This document shows, one piece after another, positions 43,090 to 52,955 of a DNA stretch of 64,000 nt. The notes under the pieces were generated by a model. The model was given only the letters and a program-made list of their open reading frames with translations, ran no database searches and was not told the DNA's origin. Each line of letters opens with the position of its first letter. The stretch's first letter is position 1. The stretch lies in assembly GCF_038181555.1 (NCBI RefSeq), contig NZ_JBBWUA010000012.1, forward strand, positions 1 through 64,000, in the 5' to 3' direction. Position numbers and translations under genes: made by a program. The DNA comes from Desulfitobacterium sp038181555 (GTDB taxonomy: Bacteria > Bacillota > Desulfitobacteriia > Desulfitobacteriales > Desulfitobacteriaceae).

Positions 43090-44637
43090 TCACGCGACGG
43101 ATTGCGGCCCTGCCGCGCGTATTTCTGCCGCGACCTGCTTAAATTGTTCAAAGTTCTTTCGGAAACGCTCAGCCAATTCTTTGGCATTGTGGTCATATGC
43201 TTCTTTATCCTGCCAAGTGAGTCTTGGCTTCAACACCTCACTGGGTACCCCAGCCACCCGATCGGGGACCAAAATTCCAAAGTTAGGGTCAGCCGTAAAC
43301 TTGGCCTTTGCCAGAGAGCCGTTCAGTGCTGCCGTAATCATAGCCCGGGTGTATTTCAAGTTAATCCGCTTACCTACTCCATAGGCCCCACCGGACCAGC
43401 CCGTATTCACCAAATAAACTTGAGTGCCATAGTTATCAATTCTCTCCCCTAACATCTGTGCATAAACTTGGGGTGCCAAGGGGAGGAAGGGGGCACCGAA
43501 GCAGGTGGAAAAGGTTGCCTGAGGTTCGGTAATTCCTCGTTCGGTACCTGCCAGCTTGGAGGTGTAGCCGGATAGAAAATGATACATTGCCTGTTCCTTG
43601 GTCAATTTAGCAATGGGAGGCAATACCCCAAAAGCATCCGCAGTGAGGAATACAATAACCTGAGGCTGTCCTCCTACCCCAGGGATAACTGAGCCTTCGA
43701 TATAATCAATCGGATAGGCAGCCCGCGTATTCTCGGTTAGAGATGCATCGTTGTAATCTGCCACCTTCTCATCCGAATTCAGCACTACATTTTCCAGAAC
43801 CGTTCCATATTTAATCGCATTCCAAATCTGGGGTTCTTTTTCTTGAGAAAGGTTAATGCATTTGGCGTAGCACCCGCCCTCAAAATTAAAGACACCATTT
43901 TTGGACCAACCATGCTCATCATCCCCGATTAAAAACCGCTCAGGATCAGCAGATAAGGTCGTTTTACCCGTTCCGGACAAGCCAAAGAAGAGAGCCACAT
44001 CCCCATCTTTGCCGATATTCGCCGAACAATGCATGGGTACAACTTCCCGTAAAGGCAAAAAGTAATTCATAACGCTAAAGATAGATTTCTTCATTTCTCC
44101 GGCATAATGGGTGCCACCGATTAATACGACACGTTTCTCAAAGGAGCAGATAATAAAAGCCTCGGAGTGGGTCCCATGAACTTCCGGGTCGGCTTTGAAT
44201 CCAGGTACAGCGTAAATCGTGAATTGAGCTTGATGATTTTGCAATTCCTCTTGGTTAGGACGAATAAAAAGCTGGTGAACAAAGAGATTTTGCCAGGCGA
44301 ATTCATTAATAACACGAATAGGTAGCCGATATTCTACATCCGCTCCGGCAAAGCCATCAAAAATGAATAGCTCCTCTCTTGTTTCTACATACGCTTTCAC
44401 TTCATCGTAGAGACGCTGAAAATTCTCCTGAGAAATCGGACGGTTTACCGAGCCCCAGTCGATTTGATCATGAACAGAAGGTTCATCGACAATAAACTTA
44501 TCTAAAGGGGAACGACCTGTATATTTCCCCGTACTGACATGAAATGCACCAGTTGAAGAAAGAACACCTTCACCGCGTTTAAGGGCACTATTCACTAGTT
44601 CTGAAACCTCTAAATTATGATGAATTGTTTGATCCAT
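43090..44637 (-). CDS. pckA: Phosphoenolpyruvate carboxykinase (ATP)
   Basis: 515 residues from the ATG reading MDQTIHHNLEV, 10 bases after AAAGGAG; upstream in-frame codons have no site. Kinase-1 P-loop GLSGTGKTTLS, kinase-2 region with IGDDEHGW and FEGGCYAKC, and the substrate motif THYAGEMKK are present. Interconverts oxaloacetate and PEP with ATP; in an anaerobe it may serve gluconeogenesis or anaplerosis. Confidence 0.96.
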   Translation of the reverse strand: MDQTIHHNLEVSELVNSALKRGEGVLSSTGAFHVSTGKYTGRSPLDKFIVDEPSVHDQIDWGSVNRPISQENFQRLYDEVKAYVETREELFIFDGFAGADVEYRLPIRVINEFAWQNLFVHQLFIRPNQEELQNHQAQFTIYAVPGFKADPEVHGTHSEAFIICSFEKRVVLIGGTHYAGEMKKSIFSVMNYFLPLREVVPMHCSANIGKDGDVALFFGLSGTGKTTLSADPERFLIGDDEHGWSKNGVFNFEGGCYAKCINLSQEKEPQIWNAIKYGTVLENVVLNSDEKVADYNDASLTENTRAAYPIDYIEGSVIPGVGGQPQVIVFLTADAFGVLPPIAKLTKEQAMYHFLSGYTSKLAGTERGITEPQATFSTCFGAPFLPLAPQVYAQMLGERIDNYGTQVYLVNTGWSGGAYGVGKRINLKYTRAMITAALNGSLAKAKFTADPNFGILVPDRVAGVPSEVLKPRLTWQDKEAYDHNAKELAERFRKNFEQFKQVAAEIRAAGPQSVA

Positions 44638-44810
44638 GATAACGTAACTCCTTTTTCCGTGATAAAATATACAAAATACATTGCGCATACAACACACATT
44701 CATCATTATAACAGCTGTTACGCAGATTTGGCACCCATATTTTCGATATTCTTTAAAAAACTATTTCCAAGACGATGCCTGACCCGCAAGATAACGCAAG
44801 CTGATGCAAG

Positions 44811-44852
44811 AAAAACGCCGGAAAATCCTCTTCTGAAGTTTCCAGCGTTTTT
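44811..44852 (-). terminator. Terminator of the aconitase-family gene
   Basis: Stem aaaaacgccggaaa / tttccagcgttttt (one mismatch) between the aconitase-family gene end and pckA; the remaining spacer (44853-44954) is T/G-rich with nothing recognisable. Confidence 0.75.
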
Positions 44853-44954
44853 ATAGGTTTTGCATTTTTGTTTGGTTTTATGGTTTAGCTAGTTTCTGCA
44901 ATTTTAGATATATAGTGTGTGTTGTGTTGTTCTTTGTTTCTCCCCTAGAACGCT

Positions 44955-47306
44955 CTATTCCGCAGCATAGTAATTGATCAAGCTACCTTTGAGGATGATT
45001 TCGCGCTCATCTTGAGTCAGAGGATTGAGTTGGAGCTTCATCTCTTTAACCCCTGTCGCTGTTACCAGTTGACCAGTGATGTATTCATCCTCATTCAAGA
45101 TGCTTTGACGAATCCCTGGGATGAAAATAGTGTCATCCACCTCGAAGGTAATATTCTCATCAAAGTCCCAAGTAAAGGGGAGCATGCCCCAGTTGATTAG
45201 ATTGCTGCGATACCGTTTTGTGGCGTACTCTTGAGCGATGTTAGCCATGCCACCTAGAACCCTCTGGCAGGATGCTGCCTGTTCCCGGGCGGAGCCATCG
45301 CCAGGTTTTACAGCATAAATCACCGTACCTATTCCGGTATTCGCTAGAGCGTTCTCCGCAGTTCCAAGGGCTGGATCAGCCTTAAGCATTTGCTCAGCTA
45401 CTGCGCGCAATTCCTCCGTTACACCGCTAAGATTTTTTTGACCGGACCGAATACCTTGACGTTCTTTCTCCAAGGCATGAACCGCCTTAGCACGGGATAC
45501 ATAGAGTGGTTCCTTTCGAGAAAGGGTGAATTCGGCAAGTCGTAAGGGGTTGGAACGGTAAGAAGAGGTTTCCCCAGACGGAATTAACTCATCCGTGGTG
45601 GTCACCGGATCATGGACCACTGCGGCAAATTTTAAGAGGATATTCTCCGGGAGGGCAATCATCTCCGGCCAGTCGGCGATATTAGGACCAAACTTCAACT
45701 CCGTTTCGGGCTTAGCTTGACCGAAGCCTTGATATACTCTCTTCGCATAGATATCGGCATTGAATTCATACTCAGAGTCTGCGGGTGTATACTCAACCTC
45801 TGTAGCAGGAGTGAGTCGACCGCCATTGATTACGGTGGCGGCTATGGAACGGGCGTCCATCAACGCAACCGAAGAAATCTGCAGATCACCCGGTTTGGAA
45901 CCCTCCCGGTTAGGGAAGTTCCTAGTGGTATGGCGAATACTCAGCTGACCATTGGCCGGTACATCCCCCGCGCCAAAGCAGGGACCACAGAAGGCTGTCT
46001 TGATCAGCGCTCCTGCTTGCATGAGCTTGCCGATGGCGCCGCGCTTGATGAGCTCGTAGTAAATAGGCTGACTGGCAGGATAGACACTAAAGGAAAAGTA
46101 ATCACTACCGACGGATTGGCTATCGACGATAGCGGCTACATCCATAATGTTTTCATAGCTACCACCGGCACAGCCGGCAACGATCGCTTGATCTACAAAC
46201 AGGCGACTATTTTTGATGCGATCCGTCAGGTTGAAATTGATTTTCGGGTTATCCAGCTGTTTTCTGCCCTCTGTCTCTACCTGCTTGAGGATATCATAGG
46301 GGTTTTGGTTGAGCTCCTCAATCGTATAGGCGTTGCTGGGATGGAAGGGTAATGCAATCATCGGTCTGATCTTGCTTAAATCTACGTGAACCATGCCGTC
46401 ATAATAAGCCACATTCCCCGGCTCGACTTTGGCATAAGCTTCGCCACGGCCATGGATCTCCATATACTTCTTCACTTGCTCATCAGTGACCCAAATGGAG
46501 CTTAAGCAAGTAGTCTCCGTGGTCATCACATCGATGCCGCTCCGGAAATCAACCGATAAGTTCGCAATACCGGGGCCCACGAACTCCATGACTTTATTTT
46601 TGACAAAGCCATTGTTGAAGACGGCCCGAATAATCGCTAAGGCCACGTCTTGGGGTCCTACCCCAGGCTGTGGTTTACCTTCCAGATAGATGGCGACAAC
46701 TCCGGGATATTTGATATCATAGGTCTTCTGCAAGAGCTGTTTAACAAGCTCCGGTCCTCCTTCGCCGACACCCATGGTACCAAAGGCTCCATAACGAGTA
46801 TGGCTGTCTGAGCCAAGCAGCATCTTGCCGCCGCCGGTCATCATTTCTCTCATATATTGATGAATAACTGCTTGATGGGCCGGAACAAAGATGCCACCAT
46901 ATTTTTGGGCCGCGGAAAGACCAAACACATGATCATCTTCATTGATGGTTCCCCCGACTGCCGATAAGCTATTATGACAGTTGGTCAAAACATAAGGAAG
47001 GGGAAATTCCTTTAAGCCGCTGGCACGGGCCGTTTGGACAATCCCTACATAGGTAATATCATGAGATGTCAAAGCATCGAAGCGAATCTTTAATTGCTCC
47101 ATATTGCCGGAAGTGTTATGTCGGGATAAGATCTGATAAGCCATCGTATTTTGCTGGGCACTTTGACGATCCAGTACAACTTCTTGAGGAAGCTGTTCCG
47201 GTTGGACGGGTTGCCCCGCCAGATCATAAAGCACATTTGTATCCTTAACCTCTAAGGCTTGTTTCCCTCGAATCAGGTATATGCCATTATTAATTAAACG
47301 TACCAT
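44955..47306 (-). CDS. Aconitase-family hydratase (YbhJ-like)
   Basis: 783 residues. The three [4Fe-4S] cysteines are in AGCAGGSYEN and FCGPCFGAG. Other aconitase motifs: GSDSHTRYGAFGTMGVGEGG, the swivel domain GSAREQAAS (aconitase S-S-R motif as S-A-R) and RYRSNLINWGMLPF. Overall order resembles the E. coli YbhJ-type branch rather than AcnA or AcnB. Citrate/isocitrate activity is possible but another hydroxyacid dehydratase role is equally open. GGAGG six bases before the ATG chosen; one upstream ATG is too close to the site. Confidence 0.82.
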   Translation of the reverse strand: MVRLINNGIYLIRGKQALEVKDTNVLYDLAGQPVQPEQLPQEVVLDRQSAQQNTMAYQILSRHNTSGNMEQLKIRFDALTSHDITYVGIVQTARASGLKEFPLPYVLTNCHNSLSAVGGTINEDDHVFGLSAAQKYGGIFVPAHQAVIHQYMREMMTGGGKMLLGSDSHTRYGAFGTMGVGEGGPELVKQLLQKTYDIKYPGVVAIYLEGKPQPGVGPQDVALAIIRAVFNNGFVKNKVMEFVGPGIANLSVDFRSGIDVMTTETTCLSSIWVTDEQVKKYMEIHGRGEAYAKVEPGNVAYYDGMVHVDLSKIRPMIALPFHPSNAYTIEELNQNPYDILKQVETEGRKQLDNPKINFNLTDRIKNSRLFVDQAIVAGCAGGSYENIMDVAAIVDSQSVGSDYFSFSVYPASQPIYYELIKRGAIGKLMQAGALIKTAFCGPCFGAGDVPANGQLSIRHTTRNFPNREGSKPGDLQISSVALMDARSIAATVINGGRLTPATEVEYTPADSEYEFNADIYAKRVYQGFGQAKPETELKFGPNIADWPEMIALPENILLKFAAVVHDPVTTTDELIPSGETSSYRSNPLRLAEFTLSRKEPLYVSRAKAVHALEKERQGIRSGQKNLSGVTEELRAVAEQMLKADPALGTAENALANTGIGTVIYAVKPGDGSAREQAASCQRVLGGMANIAQEYATKRYRSNLINWGMLPFTWDFDENITFEVDDTIFIPGIRQSILNEDEYITGQLVTATGVKEMKLQLNPLTQDEREIILKGSLINYYAAE

Positions 47307-47440
47307 GTTCATCCTCCATACTCTAAGGTTTTTCTACGATTCTTCTTCCTCTACTGAGGCATGGTTTAAATTTACCGAGAATTTTACATTCTATCAACCT
47401 TTTTACACCATGTATACAATATTTAATAGTTTTTTAGAAA

Positions 47441-48061
47441 TTAGAAAATGATTTGACACTCCCCGACTTTGGTTTCTTGCCAATTGAGGATTAAATGATC
47501 CCCTTCCTGCACTTTCCCCACCCCTGCAGGAGTTCCCATGAAGATAACATCCCCGGCTCCGAGTCCAAATTCCTTGGCGACATATTCCAGAATCGTTGGA
47601 ATGTCAAAAATCATGTCTTTAATATTCCCGCGCTGGACTTCTTGCCCATTCTTCAGCAGAGCGAAATCATGCTCCTTAGTCGCTTCCATACCGGCGAAAG
47701 GCATCCATCGGGAGCAAAGAGCAGAATTGGGGAATCCCTTAGCAGGCAACCAAGGATAACCTTTCTTTTTCAGTTCGTCTTGCAACTGCCTTAAGGTGAA
47801 GTCCACCCCAATTGCCATCTTATCAATCAGTTCATCGGCGGTCATGCCTTTTTCGTAAGCATGGGCCAGATGGATGACGAGTTCCACTTCATAATGCACG
47901 GCCCCTTTGTCGGTCGGCATTTTGATCGTCTGCCCCTTGGTCTCCGTATAAGCATGAGTTGGTTTCGTAAAAATCAGCGGAGCTTCCGGCACCGCATTAT
48001 TTAATTCTTCAGCATGTACTCGGTAATTGCGACCCACGCAGTAAATATTTCGAATCGACAT
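47441..48061 (-). CDS. Fumarylacetoacetate hydrolase family protein
   Basis: 206 residues, single FAH domain. Start of fold IYCVGRNYRVHAEELN, metal ligands in HYEVELVIHLA (E-x-E) and GVDFTLRQLQ with Asp, and C-terminal VIFMGTPAGVGKV. Acts on acylpyruvates or oxaloacetate (FAHD1-like) in relatives. It lies directly upstream of the aconitase-family gene on the same strand (about 130-base gap), so possibly joint carboxylic acid metabolism. The ribosome site is duplicated (two tandem aaatgaggg units); the ATG just after the second is taken. Confidence 0.85.
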   Translation of the reverse strand: MSIRNIYCVGRNYRVHAEELNNAVPEAPLIFTKPTHAYTETKGQTIKMPTDKGAVHYEVELVIHLAHAYEKGMTADELIDKMAIGVDFTLRQLQDELKKKGYPWLPAKGFPNSALCSRWMPFAGMEATKEHDFALLKNGQEVQRGNIKDMIFDIPTILEYVAKEFGLGAGDVIFMGTPAGVGKVQEGDHLILNWQETKVGECQIIF

Positions 48062-48194
48062 GTTTCCCCTCATTTCCCTCATTTACTTATATTATTATAA
48101 CTATATTATTATAACCTAGATGTCTACCACGATGCCACAAGTCAACAGAGAAGTCTCGACTTAAGAAAGTATAAGGAAGTGATAAAGGCACGCT

Positions 48195-48230
48195 TGTCCC
48201 AAATACGAAGGCGCCTTCGTATTTGGGACA
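48195..48230. repeat. 36-bp perfect palindrome
   Basis: Arms tgtcccaaatacgaaggc and gccttcgtatttgggaca meet with no spacer, centred on ggcgcc; the pairing extends further with one G-T (gcttg.../...caggc). Intergenic, between the FAH-family gene start and the end of the 106-residue protein gene. No U run follows on either strand. Confidence 0.95.
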
Positions 48231-48317
48231 GGCCTAGCTATAGCTTAGAAAAAAGGAGCACAGACGGGCTTTTACCAGCTAGATAAAGCGTACCTGGGCA
48301 CGCACAGTAACAAAAAA

Positions 48318-48354
48318 TTGCCCTTCCTGTTGGTTTTCAACAGGAGGGGCGAAT
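48318..48354 (-). terminator. Terminator of the 106-residue membrane protein gene
   Basis: Stem attgcccttcctgttg / caacaggaggggcgaat with short loop and a T6 run on the minus strand. Confidence 0.85.
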
Positions 48355-48674
48355 CAATCTTCCTTTTCATCTAGCATACAGAATCCCATAAAAATTCCGG
48401 GAATGCGATTCCAAGGTTTTTTCAGAGTTTGGTTATAGAGCTTTACAGACTGGATATATATATCTTGACTACGCAGTAAAATATTCTTTGCATTTATCTC
48501 CTCTAGCCCGTCTTCTGATTGTAGATACTTTTTGTGACAGACGATGAGTTGACTTCCGGCACTTTGAACTGTAGATTGTTTAGCCAACAGCTCTTGGCGC
48601 GCCACCCAAAACCACAAAATCACAAAAGCTGTGGTGCTAATTCCTGCGACCAAATAGATGATTATTGTAGTCAT
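48354..48674 (-). CDS. Small LemA-like membrane protein, 106 residues
   Basis: One N-terminal helix (about 5-25, outside-facing short N-terminus), then a helical region. The segment KLYNQTLKKPWNRIPGIFMGF resembles the Y-N-x-x-V/L-x-x-F-P end of LemA proteins, but the protein is much shorter than LemA. GGAAGGG before ATG. Divergent from the AgrC-like kinase gene 180 bases away. A full LemA gene lies 4.3 kb further on, so these may be relatives in one system. Confidence 0.65.
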   Translation of the reverse strand: MTTIIIYLVAGISTTAFVILWFWVARQELLAKQSTVQSAGSQLIVCHKKYLQSEDGLEEINAKNILLRSQDIYIQSVKLYNQTLKKPWNRIPGIFMGFCMLDEKED

Positions 48675-48856
48675 GCCAAATCCCTTCCTTCTACCTTTCC
48701 AAACTCAGCCATACATAGAAATAAATACTAACTAAACACATTTTCATGCTATACTTATTCTGTTATCTAAGACTTTTCAAGCTACTTCAAGGTTGACTAG
48801 AAACCAATTTATCCAAAATAGAGCAAGCTTTTACTAGATGAGCGAGGGTAATCATA

Positions 48857-50143
48857 ATGATATCTTTATCTATCATCAATTCCTTATTTGTTTTAATCTA
48901 TGGACTGATCATCTCTTTATCCTTTGCGAATGTTCCTCTGAAACGGAATTTAAAAAGCATTGTTTTTATAGCCCTCGGCTTATTATTACTACAATTTGTT
49001 TTGTATTTGTCTTTGGGTGAAGATTTTTTATATAAATCCTATCCCATTATTACGCATATACCCTTAGTTATTCTCTTGGTATGCTATTACAAAAAGCCAA
49101 TTAACATCGCCCTAGTTTCTGTATTAACAGCCTATTTATTATGCACTCCACGAAAATGGTTCGGCACAATAATTTCATATTTTTGGGGATATAGCCCTGA
49201 TGTCTCCTATTGGGTACAAATCGTTATCACCATACCTTTGATGGTACTAATCATAAAAACAGCAGCACCCATCATCGTAGGGTTGAAGCAAGAAGGTCAG
49301 AAGGTTATTTCTTTATTTATATATGTGCCGCTAACTTTTTACCTCATCGCATACGGCATTACCGTATACAGTGATTTGTTGTATAGCGGGGGACCTGCGG
49401 TGGTGGAGTTCTTGGACTCAGCTATTGTTGTTGTTTATTTTTTATTCTCAGTTATGTATTTGAAAATCTCTAAGCAAAAAAGGGATATCGCGAGAGAAAA
49501 TGCCAATCTACAGCTACTTTTCAAACAATCTGAATTTGAAATGTCTGCCCTAAAAGAAACCCAGAAAGCCGTTGCTATATACCGGCACGATATGCGCCAT
49601 CATCTTTCCCTGATCAGAGGTTATCTTGCGGATGGAGAACAGCAGCAAGCCTTAGACTATATTCAGCTTACCCAAGCGGATATTGAGGAAATGACCCCCG
49701 ACCGCTTTTCGAATAACAACACTGTCAATCTTATTCTTTCTTCCTTTGCGAATAAAGCAAAGACAAACGGTGTCAAATTCATAGTGAAGGCTAACTTACC
49801 GCCGAGTCTTCCCTTTCCCGAAACTGAGCTTTGCGCTTTGCTTTCCAACGGACTTGAGAATGCAATTAGCGCTGCATCTCAGGTAAATGATGAGCATTCT
49901 AGAACAGTGCGTGCTAACTGCCAAACTCATAAGGGTAAATTGCTCATTCTCATTGAGAATAGCTATACTGGCCAGTTAGTAATGAAGAACGGTCTGCCAC
50001 AAAGACCAGACAATGACTCCGATCACGGCTTCGGCACCAAAAGTATCATGATGATTGCCGAGAAACACAAAGGCTACTGCTCCTTTGCAGCTAACAGTGC
50101 TATTTTCACTCTTAAAATTGTGCTGCCCTTAGGCAACGGTTAG
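48857..50143 (+). CDS. AgrC-like sensor histidine kinase (GHKL)
   Basis: 428 residues: six or seven membrane helices (1-205), a short coiled linker, a dimerisation region with the phospho-His in YRHDMRHHLSLIRGYL, and a GHKL ATPase domain with ENAISAA (N box) and GFGTKSI (G box). This topology is that of peptide- or lipid-sensing AgrC/NatK kinases that pair with LytTR regulators; such a regulator is encoded at 53.7 kb. No AgrB or AgrD gene seen. GAGGGT site before ATG. Confidence 0.87.
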   Translation: MISLSIINSLFVLIYGLIISLSFANVPLKRNLKSIVFIALGLLLLQFVLYLSLGEDFLYKSYPIITHIPLVILLVCYYKKPINIALVSVLTAYLLCTPRKWFGTIISYFWGYSPDVSYWVQIVITIPLMVLIIKTAAPIIVGLKQEGQKVISLFIYVPLTFYLIAYGITVYSDLLYSGGPAVVEFLDSAIVVVYFLFSVMYLKISKQKRDIARENANLQLLFKQSEFEMSALKETQKAVAIYRHDMRHHLSLIRGYLADGEQQQALDYIQLTQADIEEMTPDRFSNNNTVNLILSSFANKAKTNGVKFIVKANLPPSLPFPETELCALLSNGLENAISAASQVNDEHSRTVRANCQTHKGKLLILIENSYTGQLVMKNGLPQRPDNDSDHGFGTKSIMMIAEKHKGYCSFAANSAIFTLKIVLPLGNG

Positions 50144-50181
50144 AATTTATTCCTTTAAGGTTGCTCTTGGCTTTTTTTGAA

Positions 50182-50225
50182 TAGCGTGCCGCCCTGGTTA
50201 TTAACAACCTCTTGGCGGCACGCTA
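50182..50225. terminator. Terminator after the AgrC-like gene
   Basis: Perfect 12-bp stem tagcgtgccgcc / ggcggcacgcta with a 20-base loop, between convergent genes. Confidence 0.75.
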
Positions 50226-50324
50226 TTTATTGAGTGGAGCCCTTCCTGTTCGTTACAGCCTCCCTTGCTACCGGTTATTGCTTTGCAACAACCCAGAGAT
50301 AACTTTCCTCACCTCTGCCTCTCC

Positions 50325-51221
50325 CTATATTCCTAGGAGCTGTTTTTTCTTGGCGACAAACTCCGTCTCTGTGATTATCCCTTCTTCCAGTAAGTCTTTA
50401 AAGCGCCTGATTTCTTCGATGCTATCCACCGGTGTTTCGGTCGCCATTCCCTGTAGTAAAGGATTAGCCCTACCCACAAGCATTTCCTCCGCATCCGGGA
50501 AAGCAATATACATTAAGGAGCTAGCTAGCTCTTCTAACTTAGCCGCAGTCAGATCATACTCACGCATATAGGAGTTCGCATCGGGGTAGGTATTGTTGAA
50601 ATCAGGGCCACTCACTTTAAATTCGATAATCTGCCAATAAGGATGCTCCAGCTTCAGCTCAATGTGAAATTCTTCAAAGGGCTCAGGTAGATCCATTCTT
50701 GGACGATAGCTATTTTTGTTGTCCACATCCTGATCAAGCTGATTAGCTACCTGCGCTGTCATTCTAATCATCGCCATCTGAGGAGCTAGAGCGGCAACAC
50801 GGTCAGGCACACTGCTGGTATAACGCTTTAATCCAGCTGAAGATCCTTCAAAAAGAAGCTCCTGATCCTCTTTAATCGTAAAGGACTTGAGATGACTACC
50901 TGAAAAAACCATTTTGTCAGGTTCTCCACTCATACAAAAAAGCTTATTATAAAAATCAAAGATAACTTTTTCACGAAAGAAACCAAAATCAAGATCTTTT
51001 GATATCACAAAGTTTTCGCGCAGAACCTGGTTTTCCTCCAAATACACAAAATGCTCTTTGATACTTTGAAGGGTCAAATTATCCTGCAAGCTAGGCTCCA
51101 TATCGATTCTACCGTCACAATCACTGCAAAGGGGCTGTTCTTCAATCACTCTGGCAAAAATCCGCGGGGTTGCCCCCCCACAAATTCCGCAAGGGTTTCT
51201 CTTGGATGAAAATAATCCCAT
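50325..51221 (-). CDS. Zinc-ribbon and SHOCT-domain protein
   Basis: 298 residues. N-terminal C-x2-C...C-x2-C zinc ribbon (NPCGICGGATPRIF...LCSDCDGRID, DUF4428-like), a middle beta domain like those of PH/GRAM-type membrane-associated proteins, and a C-terminal SHOCT motif (IRRFKDLLEEGIITETEFVAKKKQLL). Function unknown; SHOCT domains often end oligomerising or membrane-linked proteins. Start at MGLFSSKRN, after GGGAGG; the open frame upstream runs into the DUF2207 gene end and has no site. 25 bases after the DUF2207 gene: operon. Confidence 0.78.
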   Translation of the reverse strand: MGLFSSKRNPCGICGGATPRIFARVIEEQPLCSDCDGRIDMEPSLQDNLTLQSIKEHFVYLEENQVLRENFVISKDLDFGFFREKVIFDFYNKLFCMSGEPDKMVFSGSHLKSFTIKEDQELLFEGSSAGLKRYTSSVPDRVAALAPQMAMIRMTAQVANQLDQDVDNKNSYRPRMDLPEPFEEFHIELKLEHPYWQIIEFKVSGPDFNNTYPDANSYMREYDLTAAKLEELASSLMYIAFPDAEEMLVGRANPLLQGMATETPVDSIEEIRRFKDLLEEGIITETEFVAKKKQLLGI

Positions 51222-51246
51222 AGTAAGTTCCTCCCTTAAAAACTCT

Positions 51247-52947
51247 TTACCTTGTTCCACCGCCACGGCCACCGCCAACTGAGCCTCCACCGCCTCCCAA
51301 GGATGAAAACCCACCACTACCCTTGCTACGGACTACCTGTGCTCGTCTTTCTTCAGCTTGCCGCATGTTAACGACCATCATTTGACTATAGGCATAAGAT
51401 GTACTTAAGTTTTGGCTGTATTGCTCTACTTCAGGCTCTAGCCGGGGGTAAACTTCCTGCATCTGCTGGGCTACCTTGTCTGCGATGCCAAAAAGTAAAG
51501 CATAGGATAATAACTCTTGCCAAAGGGGCATTTCTTGCACCCCCCGCTCGGCCACTAGAGAGAAATCCTCCAGATAGTGCTTAAAGCCTACCAGTTCCCC
51601 TAACTCTTTTTCACCGCTTGGGGTGAGATCATTAAGTTTTGCATCCCGTTCCCAGCGGGTCAGGCACTGCCTTTCCTTTAGATACCTAATACCCCCTATA
51701 TTCGATTGGTTAATATAATTTCGCAGCAGGTTATAGTTTTTATCAGCGAATCTTGGCAGCTCCTTAGGCTGTAAGACTCCGTCTGACCCTGCCGCCCCTT
51801 CTAAAACTGTATACAAATACTCATCATATTCGTTCATCTCTTTGTGGTTACTGCCTTTAAGCTCTAGGCTAACGATTTCCTTTGTCTTGCCCATAAACCC
51901 CACCTCTTCCAGCCGGACAGGAGCTAGACAACCCAGCTGTATCAAGCGAAGCATTCCCGTCCCCAGAATCGCACCATCCTCACAAAGCTCAAACATTCTT
52001 CCTAAAGCGTAGGTTGCTTGAATATTACCGTTGTTGGGTACCTCCCGAAAATAACCCACTTGCTGGGCAAACTTTTGCATTTTCTTAGCAGCACTTCTCT
52101 TTTTGTGCTTGCTAATCAACAGGATAAGTGCCAGGGGGAATCCCATCGAGATCACTACCGTTAAAAAGGCTGCCAGCGCTGAAACTTCCTCCTCAGGACT
52201 TTCCTTGTCATAATTGCTAGCTTGAAAGGCTCCATCCTTGACCTCTGCAAAGCTAGAATTCTCAGTCCGCGCAGGCTCAAGAAGACCTTTGTTAAAATTC
52301 ATCATAACTGTTACATGGTTGTCCCCAGTTATTGGTTTCTCCGTAAAAGCTCTGATTGCCCCGTCTTCAAAAACCACCTGACCCTCATAGCCGAAAGCCC
52401 AGATGTCGCTCACCTCATCATTAAGGGGTATTCCATCAGCTAAGCGTATTTCTACCTTCACATCCGTAGGGGTGGTATTCATGCCGCTATTAACAAATTG
52501 AAAGTTCACCCCGTCCAGATCGGTATAGCTTGTAATGACGTTTTCCAACCGATACTCAATAGCATAACGGTTGTTCCCATACTCACTAATACCGAAGCAG
52601 ATCTCATAACCTTCATCCGTATAGATGAGCCCACATTTATAAGCTTTATCCTCAAAGCCGGCCTCGATATCCCAGGGCTCCACCACCTGATAAACTCCCT
52701 TGTCGTCAGCCACCCTCAAATCATTGAGCTTAAGATAATCCGCCGCTGCCAAGGGGATATAGACCTCGGTTCCTTCATCAAAATCACCCTCCCATACCTG
52801 GCTGACATACATTGAACCATCGTCATAGACGACAGCCTCTATATCAATACTCCCGACCTGATTTTGGGCAAAGACCTGATGAGCTTCACTCGTTACTAGG
52901 ACTATAATAATGAGAATACAGCTAAGATATCTTAAGATTGTTTTCAT
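51247..52947 (-). CDS. DUF2207-family membrane protein
   Basis: 566 residues: signal peptide (about 1-28), an extracellular DUF2207 domain (beginning GSIDIEAVVYDDGSMYVSQVW), one membrane helix (about 265-285), a cytoplasmic helical region, and a Gly-rich tail (GGFSSLGGGGGSVGGGRGGG). The family is often next to LemA genes, as here. Function unknown, probably envelope-related. GAGG before the ATG reading MKTILRYL; its start lies 8 bases after the lemA stop. Confidence 0.83.
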   Translation of the reverse strand: MKTILRYLSCILIIIVLVTSEAHQVFAQNQVGSIDIEAVVYDDGSMYVSQVWEGDFDEGTEVYIPLAAADYLKLNDLRVADDKGVYQVVEPWDIEAGFEDKAYKCGLIYTDEGYEICFGISEYGNNRYAIEYRLENVITSYTDLDGVNFQFVNSGMNTTPTDVKVEIRLADGIPLNDEVSDIWAFGYEGQVVFEDGAIRAFTEKPITGDNHVTVMMNFNKGLLEPARTENSSFAEVKDGAFQASNYDKESPEEEVSALAAFLTVVISMGFPLALILLISKHKKRSAAKKMQKFAQQVGYFREVPNNGNIQATYALGRMFELCEDGAILGTGMLRLIQLGCLAPVRLEEVGFMGKTKEIVSLELKGSNHKEMNEYDEYLYTVLEGAAGSDGVLQPKELPRFADKNYNLLRNYINQSNIGGIRYLKERQCLTRWERDAKLNDLTPSGEKELGELVGFKHYLEDFSLVAERGVQEMPLWQELLSYALLFGIADKVAQQMQEVYPRLEPEVEQYSQNLSTSYAYSQMMVVNMRQAEERRAQVVRSKGSGGFSSLGGGGGSVGGGRGGGTR

Positions 52948-52955
52948 AGTAGACC

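Noticed and set aside
45717..46352. 211-codon open frame on the plus strand inside the aconitase-family gene
   Set aside because: No ribosome site, no recognisable protein features, and the opposite strand encodes a clear enzyme over the same bases.
48675..48856. AgrD-like autoinducer peptide gene near the AgrC-like kinase
   Set aside because: No short ORF with a ribosome site and a thiolactone-type Cys was found here or in the other spacers of the region, and no AgrB is present.
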